Of a DNA stretch of 64,000 nt, positions 53,145 to 60,409 are shown in pieces. How positions within the stretch are numbered: position 1 is the first letter of the stretch; each line of letters opens with the position of its first letter. The notes under the pieces are model-generated. The model had not been told where the DNA came from. It saw only the letters and a list, made by a program, of their open reading frames with translations, and ran no database searches. A program made the translations under genes and the position numbers. Origin of the DNA: an uncultured Tolumonas sp. (GTDB lineage: Bacteria > Pseudomonadota > Gammaproteobacteria > Enterobacterales > Aeromonadaceae). The stretch lies in NCBI RefSeq assembly GCF_963676665.1, contig NZ_OY781381.1, forward strand, positions 302,501 through 366,500, given 5' to 3'.

Positions 53145-53176
53145 CGCTGACGAAATTAATTTACCGGAAGCCAGAA

Positions 53177-53203
53177 ACTAAAAAACCAGCTTTCGCTGGT
53201 TTA
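53177..53203. terminator. Terminator between viaA and tRNA-Trp copy 2
   Basis: Stem AACCAGC/GCTGGTT with a TTTC loop; the minus-strand side has TTTTTTAG, so it mainly ends the tRNA-Trp transcript but may also stop viaA. Confidence 0.75.
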
Positions 53204-53206
53204 ATT

Positions 53207-53283
53207 TGGCAGGGGCGGAGGGATTCGAACCCCCAACCATCGGTTTTGGAGACCGCTGTTCTACCAATTGGAACTACGCCCCT
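53207..53283 (-). tRNA. tRNA-Trp (CCA), copy 2
   Basis: Identical over all 77 bases, including the CCA end, to the gene at 36428-36504. Single gene with its own terminator, on the opposite strand to viaA and pyrB. Confidence 0.97.
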
Positions 53284-53441
53284 GCAATTTACGCTGGCGA
53301 TTATACAAACTGACCCTAAAAGGTAAAGCGATTTTTCTGTTGGTTGATTCTTTTGCTGCTTTTTTAGCTAATTGCTTATGATTTCAGCAAAAAAATCGAT
53401 CTTCCGGTGTTTTTTAAACACAGATCTTTGTGTCTGCTCGC

Positions 53442-53470
53442 TTAACACTCTCCCCCCCATCAACTATAAT
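53442..53470 (+). promoter_or_regulatory. Sigma-70 promoter of pyrBI
   Basis: TTAACA (53442-53447), 17-base spacer, perfect TATAAT (53465-53470). Transcription should start near 53477, about 200 bases before pyrB, leaving room for the leader and attenuator. Confidence 0.78.
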
Positions 53471-53501
53471 CAGCGCGCACTGACAGAATGGACGCCTTAT
53501 C

Positions 53502-53666
53502 ATGCATCAAGACATTGCTCTGACTTTTTGCGCACTGCCGCAACAGCCTGCCGGCAATGGTGTTGCCATTCTTCCGATCTCATGCCAAAAGCCCCTAACA
53601 ATGGGGCTTTTTTCTGTGCCTTTACACCCAGAGCAACGCCGGAACGCGTGCTCCAATCCTGTCTGA
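53502..53666 (+). CDS. pyrBI leader peptide (PyrL-like)
   Basis: A 54-codon frame from ATG 53502 to TGA 53664-53666 that runs through the attenuator and ends 13 bases before pyrB, like E. coli pyrL. Ribosomes translating it closely behind polymerase, when UTP is low, would melt the terminator. The sequence is not similar to E. coli PyrL and there is no strong ribosome-binding site, so the start is uncertain. A GGCAA/TTGCC hairpin near 53552-53570 could be the pause site. Confidence 0.5.
   Translation: MHQDIALTFCALPQQPAGNGVAILPISCQKPLTMGLFSVPLHPEQRRNACSNPV
53587..53613 (+). terminator. pyrBI attenuator
   Basis: Stem AAAAGCCCC/GGGGCTTTT with a 7-base loop and a run of six T. It lies inside the leader reading frame and about 65 bases before pyrB, the position used for UTP-sensitive attenuation. 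Confidence 0.85.
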
Positions 53667-53679
53667 GGACACTACAGCC

Positions 53680-54603
53680 ATGGCCAACCCCCTGTATAAA
53701 AAACACATCCTGTCGATTGCGGATCTCACCCGTAGCGATTTGGAATTGGTCGTAAAAACGGCCAGCAGCCTGAAACAGACGCCACGTCATGATCTGTTAC
53801 AGCATAAAGTCATTGCGAGTTGCTTCTTTGAAGCCTCAACCCGTACCCGCCTCTCTTTTGAAACCGCGGTACATCGTCTTGGCGGCTCCGTGATTGGTTT
53901 TGCTGATGCGGGTAATACCTCGCTGGCAAAAAAAGGGGAAACGCTGGCCGACTCAGTGCGCGTGATCACCTCTTACACCGATGCGTTTGTGATCCGTCAT
54001 CCGCAGGAAGGCGCTGCGCGCTTATCGGCAGAGTTCTCTTCTATTCCGGTAATCAATGCCGGTGATGGTTCCAACCAACATCCAACGCAGACACTGCTCG
54101 ATCTGTTCAGTATCTATGAAACCCAAGGCACGCTTGATGGTCTGAAACTGGCCTTTGTTGGTGATCTGAAATATGGCCGTACCGTGCATTCACTGGCACA
54201 GGCTCTCAGTTTGTTTGGCGCACGTTTCTATTTTATCGCGCCTGAAGCTCTCTCTATGCCCGACTACATCTGTGAAGAATTAACAGAAAAAGGTATCAAG
54301 TTCAGTTGCCATGAATCGATTGAAGAAGTCATGCCTGAGCTGGATATTCTGTATATGACCCGCGTGCAGAAAGAACGCTTTGAAGAATCGGAATATCGCC
54401 ACATTGCGGCTAAATTCGTGCTGACTGCCGATGAGCTGGCAACAGCAAAACCGAATATGAAGATCCTGCATCCACTGCCACGCGTGGATGAGATCCACAC
54501 TGATGTGGATGAAACGCCACATGCCTATTATTTCCAGCAAGCAGGAAATGGCGTGTATGCACGTCAGGCACTGCTGGCATTAGTGTTGAACGAAGAAGTA
54601 TAA
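53680..54603 (+). CDS. pyrB: Aspartate carbamoyltransferase catalytic subunit
   Basis: Condenses carbamoyl phosphate and aspartate, committing to pyrimidine synthesis. 307 residues with the carbamoyl-phosphate motif [13 protein letters not shown], the adjacent [10 protein letters not shown] loop, the [14 protein letters not shown] motif and the aspartate-domain loop [10 protein letters not shown]. The ribosome-binding site GAGGA overlaps the leader peptide stop. It is followed after 10 bases by pyrI. Confidence 0.97.
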   Translation: MANPLYKKHILSIADLTRSDLELVVKTASSLKQTPRHDLLQHKVIASCFFEASTRTRLSFETAVHRLGGSVIGFADAGNTSLAKKGETLADSVRVITSYTDAFVIRHPQEGAARLSAEFSSIPVINAGDGSNQHPTQTLLDLFSIYETQGTLDGLKLAFVGDLKYGRTVHSLAQALSLFGARFYFIAPEALSMPDYICEELTEKGIKFSCHESIEEVMPELDILYMTRVQKERFEESEYRHIAAKFVLTADELATAKPNMKILHPLPRVDEIHTDVDETPHAYYFQQAGNGVYARQALLALVLNEEV

Positions 54604-54613
54604 GGAGCCGATC

Positions 54614-55078
54614 ATGCCAGAGAAAAAACAGCTGCAAGTCGAGGCGATCTGCAACGGCTCAGTGATAGACCATATTCCTGCCGGTCAGGGCATTAAGATC
54701 CTGAAACTGTTCCATCTGTTGGATACACGTCAGCGCATTACCGTGGGTTTGAATCTGCCTTCAGCGGCACTGGGCGCGAAAGATTTAATCAAGGTGGAAA
54801 ACACACAACTCACCGCCGATCAAGCCAACCAGTTGGCGCTGTTTGCGCCACAAGCCACGGTGAATATCATTGCAGATTTCAAAGTGGTCACCAAACATCA
54901 ACTGCAATTACCTGAGGTGATTGTCGGTGTGTTTGCTTGCCCTAATTCGAACTGCATCAGCCACCGGGAGCCGGTACGCAGTCGTTTTGGCGTGCGTTCT
55001 GCACAAGGTGAAGTGCGTCTGAAATGCCATTTCTGTGAAAAATCGTTTACTAAAGAAATCGTTAGCGACGCATTCTGA
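54614..55078 (+). CDS. pyrI: Aspartate carbamoyltransferase regulatory subunit
   Basis: 154-residue allosteric subunit that binds ATP/CTP in its N-terminal domain and zinc in its C-terminal domain. The four zinc cysteines fall at 109, 114, 138 and 141 (CPNSNC and CHFC), the same numbers as in E. coli, so the class B holoenzyme with nucleotide feedback is expected. Confidence 0.97.
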   Translation: MPEKKQLQVEAICNGSVIDHIPAGQGIKILKLFHLLDTRQRITVGLNLPSAALGAKDLIKVENTQLTADQANQLALFAPQATVNIIADFKVVTKHQLQLPEVIVGVFACPNSNCISHREPVRSRFGVRSAQGEVRLKCHFCEKSFTKEIVSDAF

Positions 55079-55096
55079 TTCCCTATTCGACTAATT

Positions 55097-55127
55097 TAGC
55101 TACGCTGGTTTTAAACTGGCGTAGCTA
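55097..55127 (+). terminator. Inverted repeat after pyrI
   Basis: TAGCTACGC/GCGTAGCTA stem around TGGTTTTAAACTG. No U tract follows, so it may be a weak terminator or an mRNA 3'-end stabiliser. Confidence 0.5.
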
Positions 55128-55241
55128 CTCCCATTGCAACCGGTTACATAATTCATCTGTCTTATACTGGCATTAGTTGCCGCAAACTGTTAATTTTTTG
55201 TTACTGCTCTATTTTCTTTCATTATCAGAAAAGGTTCTGTA

Positions 55242-56390
55242 ATGCCGCCGTTTGTCCTGATTATTCTGCTGGCTGGTTTTCCAGCACTGGCCACCGATAT
55301 GTATTTGCCTGCCTTACCCATGCTGCAACATCTGTGGCAATTGTCGCTGGCGGAAGCCAACTTTTCATTAGTCATATTCTTCATCACGTTCAGTCTGTTT
55401 TTATTAATTTATGGCCCGTTAGCCGATCGTTTTGGTCGCCGCCCCGTGCTGTTTGCCGGGTTACTGATCTTCATTGCCGGTAGCCTGTTTTGTGCGATGG
55501 CACAATCAATTGGTCAACTGGTGCTAGCCCGTTTTCTGCAAGGCTGTGGCGCTGCTGCGGCATCTTCGTTGTGTCTAACGCTATCAAAAGATCTGTATAC
55601 CGGTGAACAGCAGAAAAAAGTCATGGCCTATATCGGTGTGATTGTGCCGCTAGTCCCGATGCTGGCACCGATGCTGGGCAGTTGGGTCATCGAACATCTG
55701 TCATGGCGGGTGATTTTTATTTCCCATGTCATTTTGGCATTAGCATCACTAGTTGGTACGATGACACTCAAAGAACCCGCTATTCACCGGACAAAAGGTG
55801 GTCTTTGTGCAGTCTTACGCCGTTATATGGTGTTATTTCAAAACCGGCCCTATCGCTCTCTGACACTGGTCTTTTCCATTACCCCACTCTTTTTCTATTC
55901 GTTCCTTGCGGCTTCCGGCAGCATCTATATGCATGACTTCCAGTTAACCTCACAACAATTTGGTCTGCTGTTTGGTTTCAATGCGATTGGTTTAATGGCG
56001 GGTTCTTTTAGTTGCGCGAAACTCAGTTCTCGCCTCACATCGATGCAGATCCTGAACTGGTCGTTGGCCGGTATGTTTATCGCCGGCTTAGTAATGTTAT
56101 TCTGGCACCCGACCAGCATCAGTTTTGCCATCTCTATGTTTGCAGTTTCATTTTGTATGGGCATCAGTCGTCCGCTGTGTAACCATATGGTGCTGGAACA
56201 AGTTCACAACGATGTCGGTGCCGCTTCGTCATTACTGACATTTTCATCGTTTATCTTGGGTTCCATTGGTATGCAGATGGTTTCTTTGCTACCCGATGCC
56301 AAAATAATCATGATTGCCGTTATGGCACTGGTTGGCAGCTTTATTCCATGGCTGGCCCTACGTCGTATGGCAAACAACACCGCACATTAA
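55242..56390 (+). CDS. Bcr/CflA-type MFS drug exporter
   Basis: 382-residue major facilitator with about 12 transmembrane segments. The start ALATDMYLPALPML and motif A GPLADRFGRRPVLFAG are typical of the DHA1 Bcr/CflA group (bicyclomycin, chloramphenicol and related exporters). Substrate unknown. It is followed 12 bases later by the antiporter gene, so the two may be co-transcribed. Confidence 0.88.
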   Translation: MPPFVLIILLAGFPALATDMYLPALPMLQHLWQLSLAEANFSLVIFFITFSLFLLIYGPLADRFGRRPVLFAGLLIFIAGSLFCAMAQSIGQLVLARFLQGCGAAAASSLCLTLSKDLYTGEQQKKVMAYIGVIVPLVPMLAPMLGSWVIEHLSWRVIFISHVILALASLVGTMTLKEPAIHRTKGGLCAVLRRYMVLFQNRPYRSLTLVFSITPLFFYSFLAASGSIYMHDFQLTSQQFGLLFGFNAIGLMAGSFSCAKLSSRLTSMQILNWSLAGMFIAGLVMLFWHPTSISFAISMFAVSFCMGISRPLCNHMVLEQVHNDVGAASSLLTFSSFILGSIGMQMVSLLPDAKIIMIAVMALVGSFIPWLALRRMANNTAH

Positions 56391-56402
56391 CAGGAGAACC
56401 TG

Positions 56403-57593
56403 ATGCCCCACACTTTGCCCCTGATCACGACGCTGGTAGGTGGTCTGACTCTGGCATTCATATTTGGCATGATTGCGCATCGCTTGCGCCTTTCCAACAT
56501 GGTGGGCTATCTGTTAGCCGGTGTGTTGTGTGGTCCATTCACACCAGGTTTTGTTGCTGATCAGGCACTGGCTGCTGAATTAGCCGAGATCGGTGTGATT
56601 TTATTGATGTTTGGCGTTGGACTGCATTTTTCGGTCAAAGATTTATTATCTGTTAAATACATCGCCATCCCCGGCGCGATTTTACAAATTGTATTCGCAA
56701 CCCTACTGGGAGCAGTGGCCGGTAAGTTATTTGGCTGGTCATGGACCGTGGGTCTGGTATTTGGCTTGAGTCTTTCTACCGCCAGCACGGTCGTGTTATT
56801 ACGGGCGCTGGAAAGCAAAGGCCTGCTCGCCAAACGGGAAGGTCAAATCGCTATCGGTTGGCTGATCGTGGAAGATCTGGTGATGGTGTTAGCTCTGGTT
56901 TTATTACCAGTGCTCGCCCCATCTGATGCAGCAAATTCATCCACGGATTTATGGCTACAGTTGGCCGTGACTCTGGGAAAAGTGTTTGCCTTTATATTGT
57001 TTATGTTTGTGATTGGCCGTCGTTTGATCCCGTGGATTTTATCGCGTACCGCCGATACCGGTTCAGCCGAGCTGTTTACTTTAGCAGTATTAGTCATTGC
57101 GCTCGGTATTGCTTTTGCTGCCGTAAAACTATTTGGTGCTTCATTTGCACTGGGTGCTTTTTTTGCCGGTGTGGTACTCAGTGGCTCTGAACTCAGTCAT
57201 AAAGCGGCACAAGACACTTTGCCCTTGCGCGATGCTTTTGCGGTCTTGTTTTTCGTTTCCGTCGGCATGTTATTTAACCCCAGCATATTACTGCAACAAC
57301 CCGTGGCGGTGATTTTGACGGTACTGATCATTATTGCCGGAAAATCGCTTGCCGCTTATGGTTTAGTTCGGCTGTTCGGTTATTCCAAATCAGTCGCATT
57401 AACGATTTCTGCGAGCTTAGCCCAGATCGGTGAGTTTGCGTTTATTCTGGTTGGCTTAGCCATTTACCTGAAATTATTGCCTAACGAAGCCCGTGATTTA
57501 GTGCTTGCTGGCGCTATCTTTTCCATCATGCTCAATCCATTCCTGTTTAGCTGGTTAAATCGTTATCAGCGCAAGCAAGTTGGCAATGCGTAG
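56403..57593 (+). CDS. YbaL/KefB-like CPA2 cation:proton antiporter, membrane domain only
   Basis: 396-residue protein very close to the membrane half of E. coli YbaL: LITTLVGGLTLAFIFGM, VGYLLAGVLCGPFTPGFVAD, LLMFGVGLHFSVKDL and IGWLIVEDLVMVL, with about 12-13 helices. YbaL is about 558 residues because of a C-terminal RCK/TrkA-N nucleotide-binding domain; here the protein ends right after the last helix (LFSWLNRYQRKQVG). I looked past the stop and saw no RCK coding sequence in another frame, so this is a clean short form, not a frameshift. Confidence 0.88.
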   Translation: MPHTLPLITTLVGGLTLAFIFGMIAHRLRLSNMVGYLLAGVLCGPFTPGFVADQALAAELAEIGVILLMFGVGLHFSVKDLLSVKYIAIPGAILQIVFATLLGAVAGKLFGWSWTVGLVFGLSLSTASTVVLLRALESKGLLAKREGQIAIGWLIVEDLVMVLALVLLPVLAPSDAANSSTDLWLQLAVTLGKVFAFILFMFVIGRRLIPWILSRTADTGSAELFTLAVLVIALGIAFAAVKLFGASFALGAFFAGVVLSGSELSHKAAQDTLPLRDAFAVLFFVSVGMLFNPSILLQQPVAVILTVLIIIAGKSLAAYGLVRLFGYSKSVALTISASLAQIGEFAFILVGLAIYLKLLPNEARDLVLAGAIFSIMLNPFLFSWLNRYQRKQVGNA

Positions 57594-57606
57594 GTAAACC
57601 GTCTAT

Positions 57607-57643
57607 CTATTCTCAAAGCCCTGCCTATTCTCAAAGCCCCTGC
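57607..57643 (+). repeat. Tandem direct repeat, two 18-19 base units
   Basis: CTATTCTCAAAGCCCTGC is followed directly by CTATTCTCAAAGCCCCTGC, one base longer. The second copy supplies the 5' arm of the terminator stem. Confidence 0.85.
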
Positions 57644-57670
57644 ATTATCGCTGGGGCTGCATATTTTTAT
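57635..57670 (+). terminator. Terminator after the YbaL-like gene
   Basis: Stem AGCCCC/GGGGCT with a 12-base loop and ATATTTTTAT after it. Modest stem. Confidence 0.55.
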
Positions 57671-57968
57671 CCTTTCCCACTCAGTGTTAATCATTATTTA
57701 GCCTGCTATATCAATCAGTTGACCTAACTACGCGCTGGTAACTGATGATTGATCTTTTAGAATCCATAGGCGTTTCAGTATTGATATCCCCTCTTACTGA
57801 AAAGCAAAAAATACATCACACGGATATGGAATAGTCGTTCCCAACGGCCATCCAGTCTAATCATAATAATTCGGCCACGGATAAACGGAGAACATGAACA
57901 GGTAGCCAGCCAAGCATCTTATCTTCTGATCTCGATGCCATACCTACCCAATGTCTATTTGGGGTTTC
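57671..57968 (+). other. Intergenic region upstream of the SlyB-like gene
   Basis: About 300 bases without a recognisable gene or RNA. It presumably holds the promoter of the lipoprotein/coiled-coil pair; no confident promoter was picked. Confidence 0.5.
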
Positions 57969-58493
57969 ATGAAACATACAATGAACAAATCAATACTCAG
58001 TGCATGGGCATTTATTCTTTCTGCCGCAGTAACCGGCTGCTCATCATCAGGTGAACAGTATTCTGCCAACGTTTATAAGGCCGGTCAGGTCAACAGCCGC
58101 CAAGCAGCGAAAACAGTAAAAATCTTGGCGGTAATGCCGGCCAAAATCGAAGTCGATAATACCGAAGGCAAACAAAATGCCCAGATGATTGGCGGTATTC
58201 TCGGTGCAGTAGCTGGTGGCGTGATTGGTAACAAAACAAGTAACCATTCGAAAAGTGGCACCGCTATTGGTGTTGCAGGTGGTGCTGGCGTAGGTGCAGC
58301 AGCGGGTTCACTAGTAAAAGATACCGTGTTGGTTGATGGCGTGTCACTAACGTATATCGAAGATGGCCAGACGTATAACTCAGCACAAGTCGGTAAAATG
58401 TGTGAGTTTTCACCTGGTGTAGCCCTTGTCATTTCAACCGATGGGGAAGAAACCCGTTTACAACCGAATGCTACTTGCCCGGCCAAGTCATAA
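57969..58493 (+). CDS. SlyB-like glycine-zipper outer membrane lipoprotein
   Basis: About 174 residues. A lipoprotein signal ends at AAVTGC, so the mature protein starts with a lipidated Cys. A YSANVYKAGQVNSRQAAKTVKI stretch resembling SlyB (Pcp) is followed by a glycine-zipper region (GGILGAVAGGVIGNKT and GVAGGAGVGAAAGSLV) that forms a short membrane hairpin, then a beta-rich C-terminus. SlyB is a PhoP-linked outer-membrane stress lipoprotein in enterics. ATG 57969 has GGGG 4 bases upstream; ATG 57981 is an alternative. Probably co-transcribed with the next gene, 15 bases on. Confidence 0.8.
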   Translation: MKHTMNKSILSAWAFILSAAVTGCSSSGEQYSANVYKAGQVNSRQAAKTVKILAVMPAKIEVDNTEGKQNAQMIGGILGAVAGGVIGNKTSNHSKSGTAIGVAGGAGVGAAAGSLVKDTVLVDGVSLTYIEDGQTYNSAQVGKMCEFSPGVALVISTDGEETRLQPNATCPAKS

Positions 58494-58508
58494 ATATTGA
58501 GAGTTAGT

Positions 58509-59060
58509 ATGAATAAATCGTTGATTGCTCTCTCATTATTTTTGATTGCATCATCTGTGTCTGCGCAATCCTTACAAGATCAATTGGCAACTATTGATCA
58601 GGTACAGCAAGATCGAGTGGCGGCAGAACAAGCAGCACAGCGTAAAGCTGAAGCAGAAATGAAAGCAGAAGAAGAACGCGAACGTAAAGCGTATGAAGCG
58701 CAAGAGCGTAAAGAAGCGCGGGCAAGAGCTGCGGTAGCTGCGAAAAGTGCGGCACGGGAGAAAGCCAAAGCTGAAGCAGCACAAGCCGATAAACACCGCG
58801 ACCAGAGTTATGAAGATCAACTGCGGGAATTAGAGGTTGAACGTCAAAAGGCTGAACTGGCGGCATTGAAAGCAAAAGCGAAACGCGCTGACGATTACAT
58901 CGACCGTGAACTGAAACAACAAGATGCGGAAACCGATAATGTTCAGGCGAAAGCCGATGCAACCAGAAATGTATCGGAAGGCACCAAGTCGATGATGACC
59001 AGTGAAGGTAAAGCCAAAGAGAAAAAAGCCTCCGGTTGGTTTAGCAGCGACAGCGAATAA
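58509..59060 (+). CDS. Periplasmic coiled-coil protein, unknown function
   Basis: 183 residues: a Sec signal peptide (about 1-19, cleavage after VSA), then almost continuous charged alpha-helix rich in Ala, Glu, Lys, Arg and Gln (about 30-140) with heptad-like spacing, ending in a Gly/Ser tail. It may belong to the DUF5384 group, which I cannot confirm. The ATG at 58509 has GAGAG just upstream. Its position behind a SlyB-like lipoprotein suggests a cell-envelope role. Confidence 0.78.
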   Translation: MNKSLIALSLFLIASSVSAQSLQDQLATIDQVQQDRVAAEQAAQRKAEAEMKAEEERERKAYEAQERKEARARAAVAAKSAAREKAKAEAAQADKHRDQSYEDQLRELEVERQKAELAALKAKAKRADDYIDRELKQQDAETDNVQAKADATRNVSEGTKSMMTSEGKAKEKKASGWFSSDSE

Positions 59061-59081
59061 TATCGAATAACAAACGTTTTC

Positions 59082-59110
59082 AGGGATACAGTCTGGTATC
59101 CCTTTTTTCT
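59082..59110 (+). terminator. Terminator after the coiled-coil gene
   Basis: Stem AGGGATAC/GTATCCCT with a 6-base loop, then TTTTTTCT. Confidence 0.87.
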
Positions 59111-59132
59111 ATCTGTCATTTATTGCTGACAC

Positions 59133-59579
59133 TTATTTTTGACGTGCCAGATAACGATCCAGAGCATTCGCAAAGTTGCGTTTATCCGTATCATTGAGTG
59201 CCGCCGGGCCGCCGCTTTGAATGCCACTGGCACGCATAGTGTCCATAAAATCGCGGATATTCAGACGCCCGCGGATATTCTCTTTAGTAAATTCTTCGCC
59301 ACGCGGTGATAAGACAAAGGCCCCTTTATCGATGACATCTGCGGCGAGCGGAATATCACTGGTGATCACCAGATCACCGGCTTCCACCCGTTTCACAATT
59401 TCATTGTCGGCGACATCAAAACCAGACTCGACCCTTAAAGTACGGATATTGCGACTGGGAGGGATAGAAATAGTCTGGTTAGCCACCAAAATTAATGCAG
59501 TAGCCGTTCGTTCAGCTGCTCGAAAGAGTATCGTTTTAATCACATTCGGACACGCATCGGCATCCACCCAAATTGACAT
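59133..59579 (-). CDS. yaiI: YaiI/YqxD family protein (DUF188)
   Basis: 148-residue cytoplasmic protein of unknown function with a PIN-like Asp pattern: [13 protein letters not shown] at the N-terminus, [25 protein letters not shown] in the middle and a conserved [22 protein letters not shown] tail. Single gene, convergent with the coiled-coil gene. Confidence 0.93.
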   Translation of the reverse strand: MSIWVDADACPNVIKTILFRAAERTATALILVANQTISIPPSRNIRTLRVESGFDVADNEIVKRVEAGDLVITSDIPLAADVIDKGAFVLSPRGEEFTKENIRGRLNIRDFMDTMRASGIQSGGPAALNDTDKRNFANALDRYLARQK

Positions 59580-59755
59580 ACCCTATCCTGTATCAGGTTA
59601 ATTTTTCACATCATACCGTGAAGTAAGTCTTCATTCGCCATGAAAAAACAGCCTGATTAACTTACAAATGTTAATAAAATGTAACAGCGCCTTCATTAAA
59701 GCATCCGTGGCATAAGGATTGTGTCTCATGCTGCATCTATCAGGACACCAATACC

Positions 59756-60361
59756 ATGCTGACATCACTCACGATCCGTACAAAAATTGTTTTTGGACAG
59801 GCCATCTTAACTATTCTGCTACTGATACTGAGTGTGAGCAGTTATCAGACATTAGCAACACTACAACACAATACCGACATATTTGCCGGCCACTTACTAA
59901 AAGCCCAGGGTGTGGTGCTCAATGCCGATCGCGATTTGTATCAGGCGTTAACTGCGCAACATGAATATTTACAAATGGGGGCAAACCGGAGCAATTCGCA
60001 AAAATTACGTGCTGATTTCGATGAAAACAGCCAACAAGCGTCTGATCGCATGATGAGTTTTTTATCCAGTATGAGTGCTTATCCTGAGGTCACTGCAAAA
60101 TTCGGTAATTTTAAAACTGATTTTGAAACGAGGAAGAGTGCCGCATTACAAGTGTTTTCGTTAGTCGATGCAGGGCAACCAGATCACTGCCGCGACAGAA
60201 TAACAAAGCACCGTCATTGAAGCGATAAATCACAGCCTGACCGATTTAAATCAGGCAACTCACCAGCAAGCCGAACTGGCCACGCAAACCTCATCGGCCG
60301 GCAATGATATTGTGAAAATGGCACAACGGCTGCGACAATTGCTTGGGCAGTTCCACGTCTA
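59756..60361 (+). pseudogene. Methyl-accepting chemotaxis protein, internally deleted remnant
   Basis: The frame from 59756 encodes the N-terminus of a transmembrane receptor (MLTSLTIRTKIVFGQAILTI with a membrane helix, then a 4-helix-bundle ligand domain) for about 135 residues, then changes to unrelated sequence and stops at 60220. From about 60172 a second frame reads the extreme C-terminus of a receptor (NQITAATE, stop, QSTVIEAINHSLTDLNQAT, ending in the GQFHV-type tail at 60361). The second transmembrane helix, HAMP and signalling tip are missing, roughly 350 codons, with a frame change at the junction and an in-frame TAA where CAA (Gln) is expected. Confidence 0.88.
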
Positions 60362-60377
60362 GATAGAATATTTCTTC

Positions 60378-60409
60378 CGGCGTAGTGTAAAAGCTACGCC
60401 GTTTTATTT
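60378..60409 (+). terminator. Terminator after the chemoreceptor remnant
   Basis: Stem CGGCGTAG/CTACGCCG with an 8-base loop, followed by TTTTATTT; overlaps the rlhA stop codon on the other strand. Confidence 0.8.

Noticed and set aside
53372..53755. 127-codon open frame across the pyrB promoter and start
   Set aside because: It overlaps the promoter, leader and pyrB in another frame and has no ribosome-binding site; the leader frame at 53502 explains the region better.
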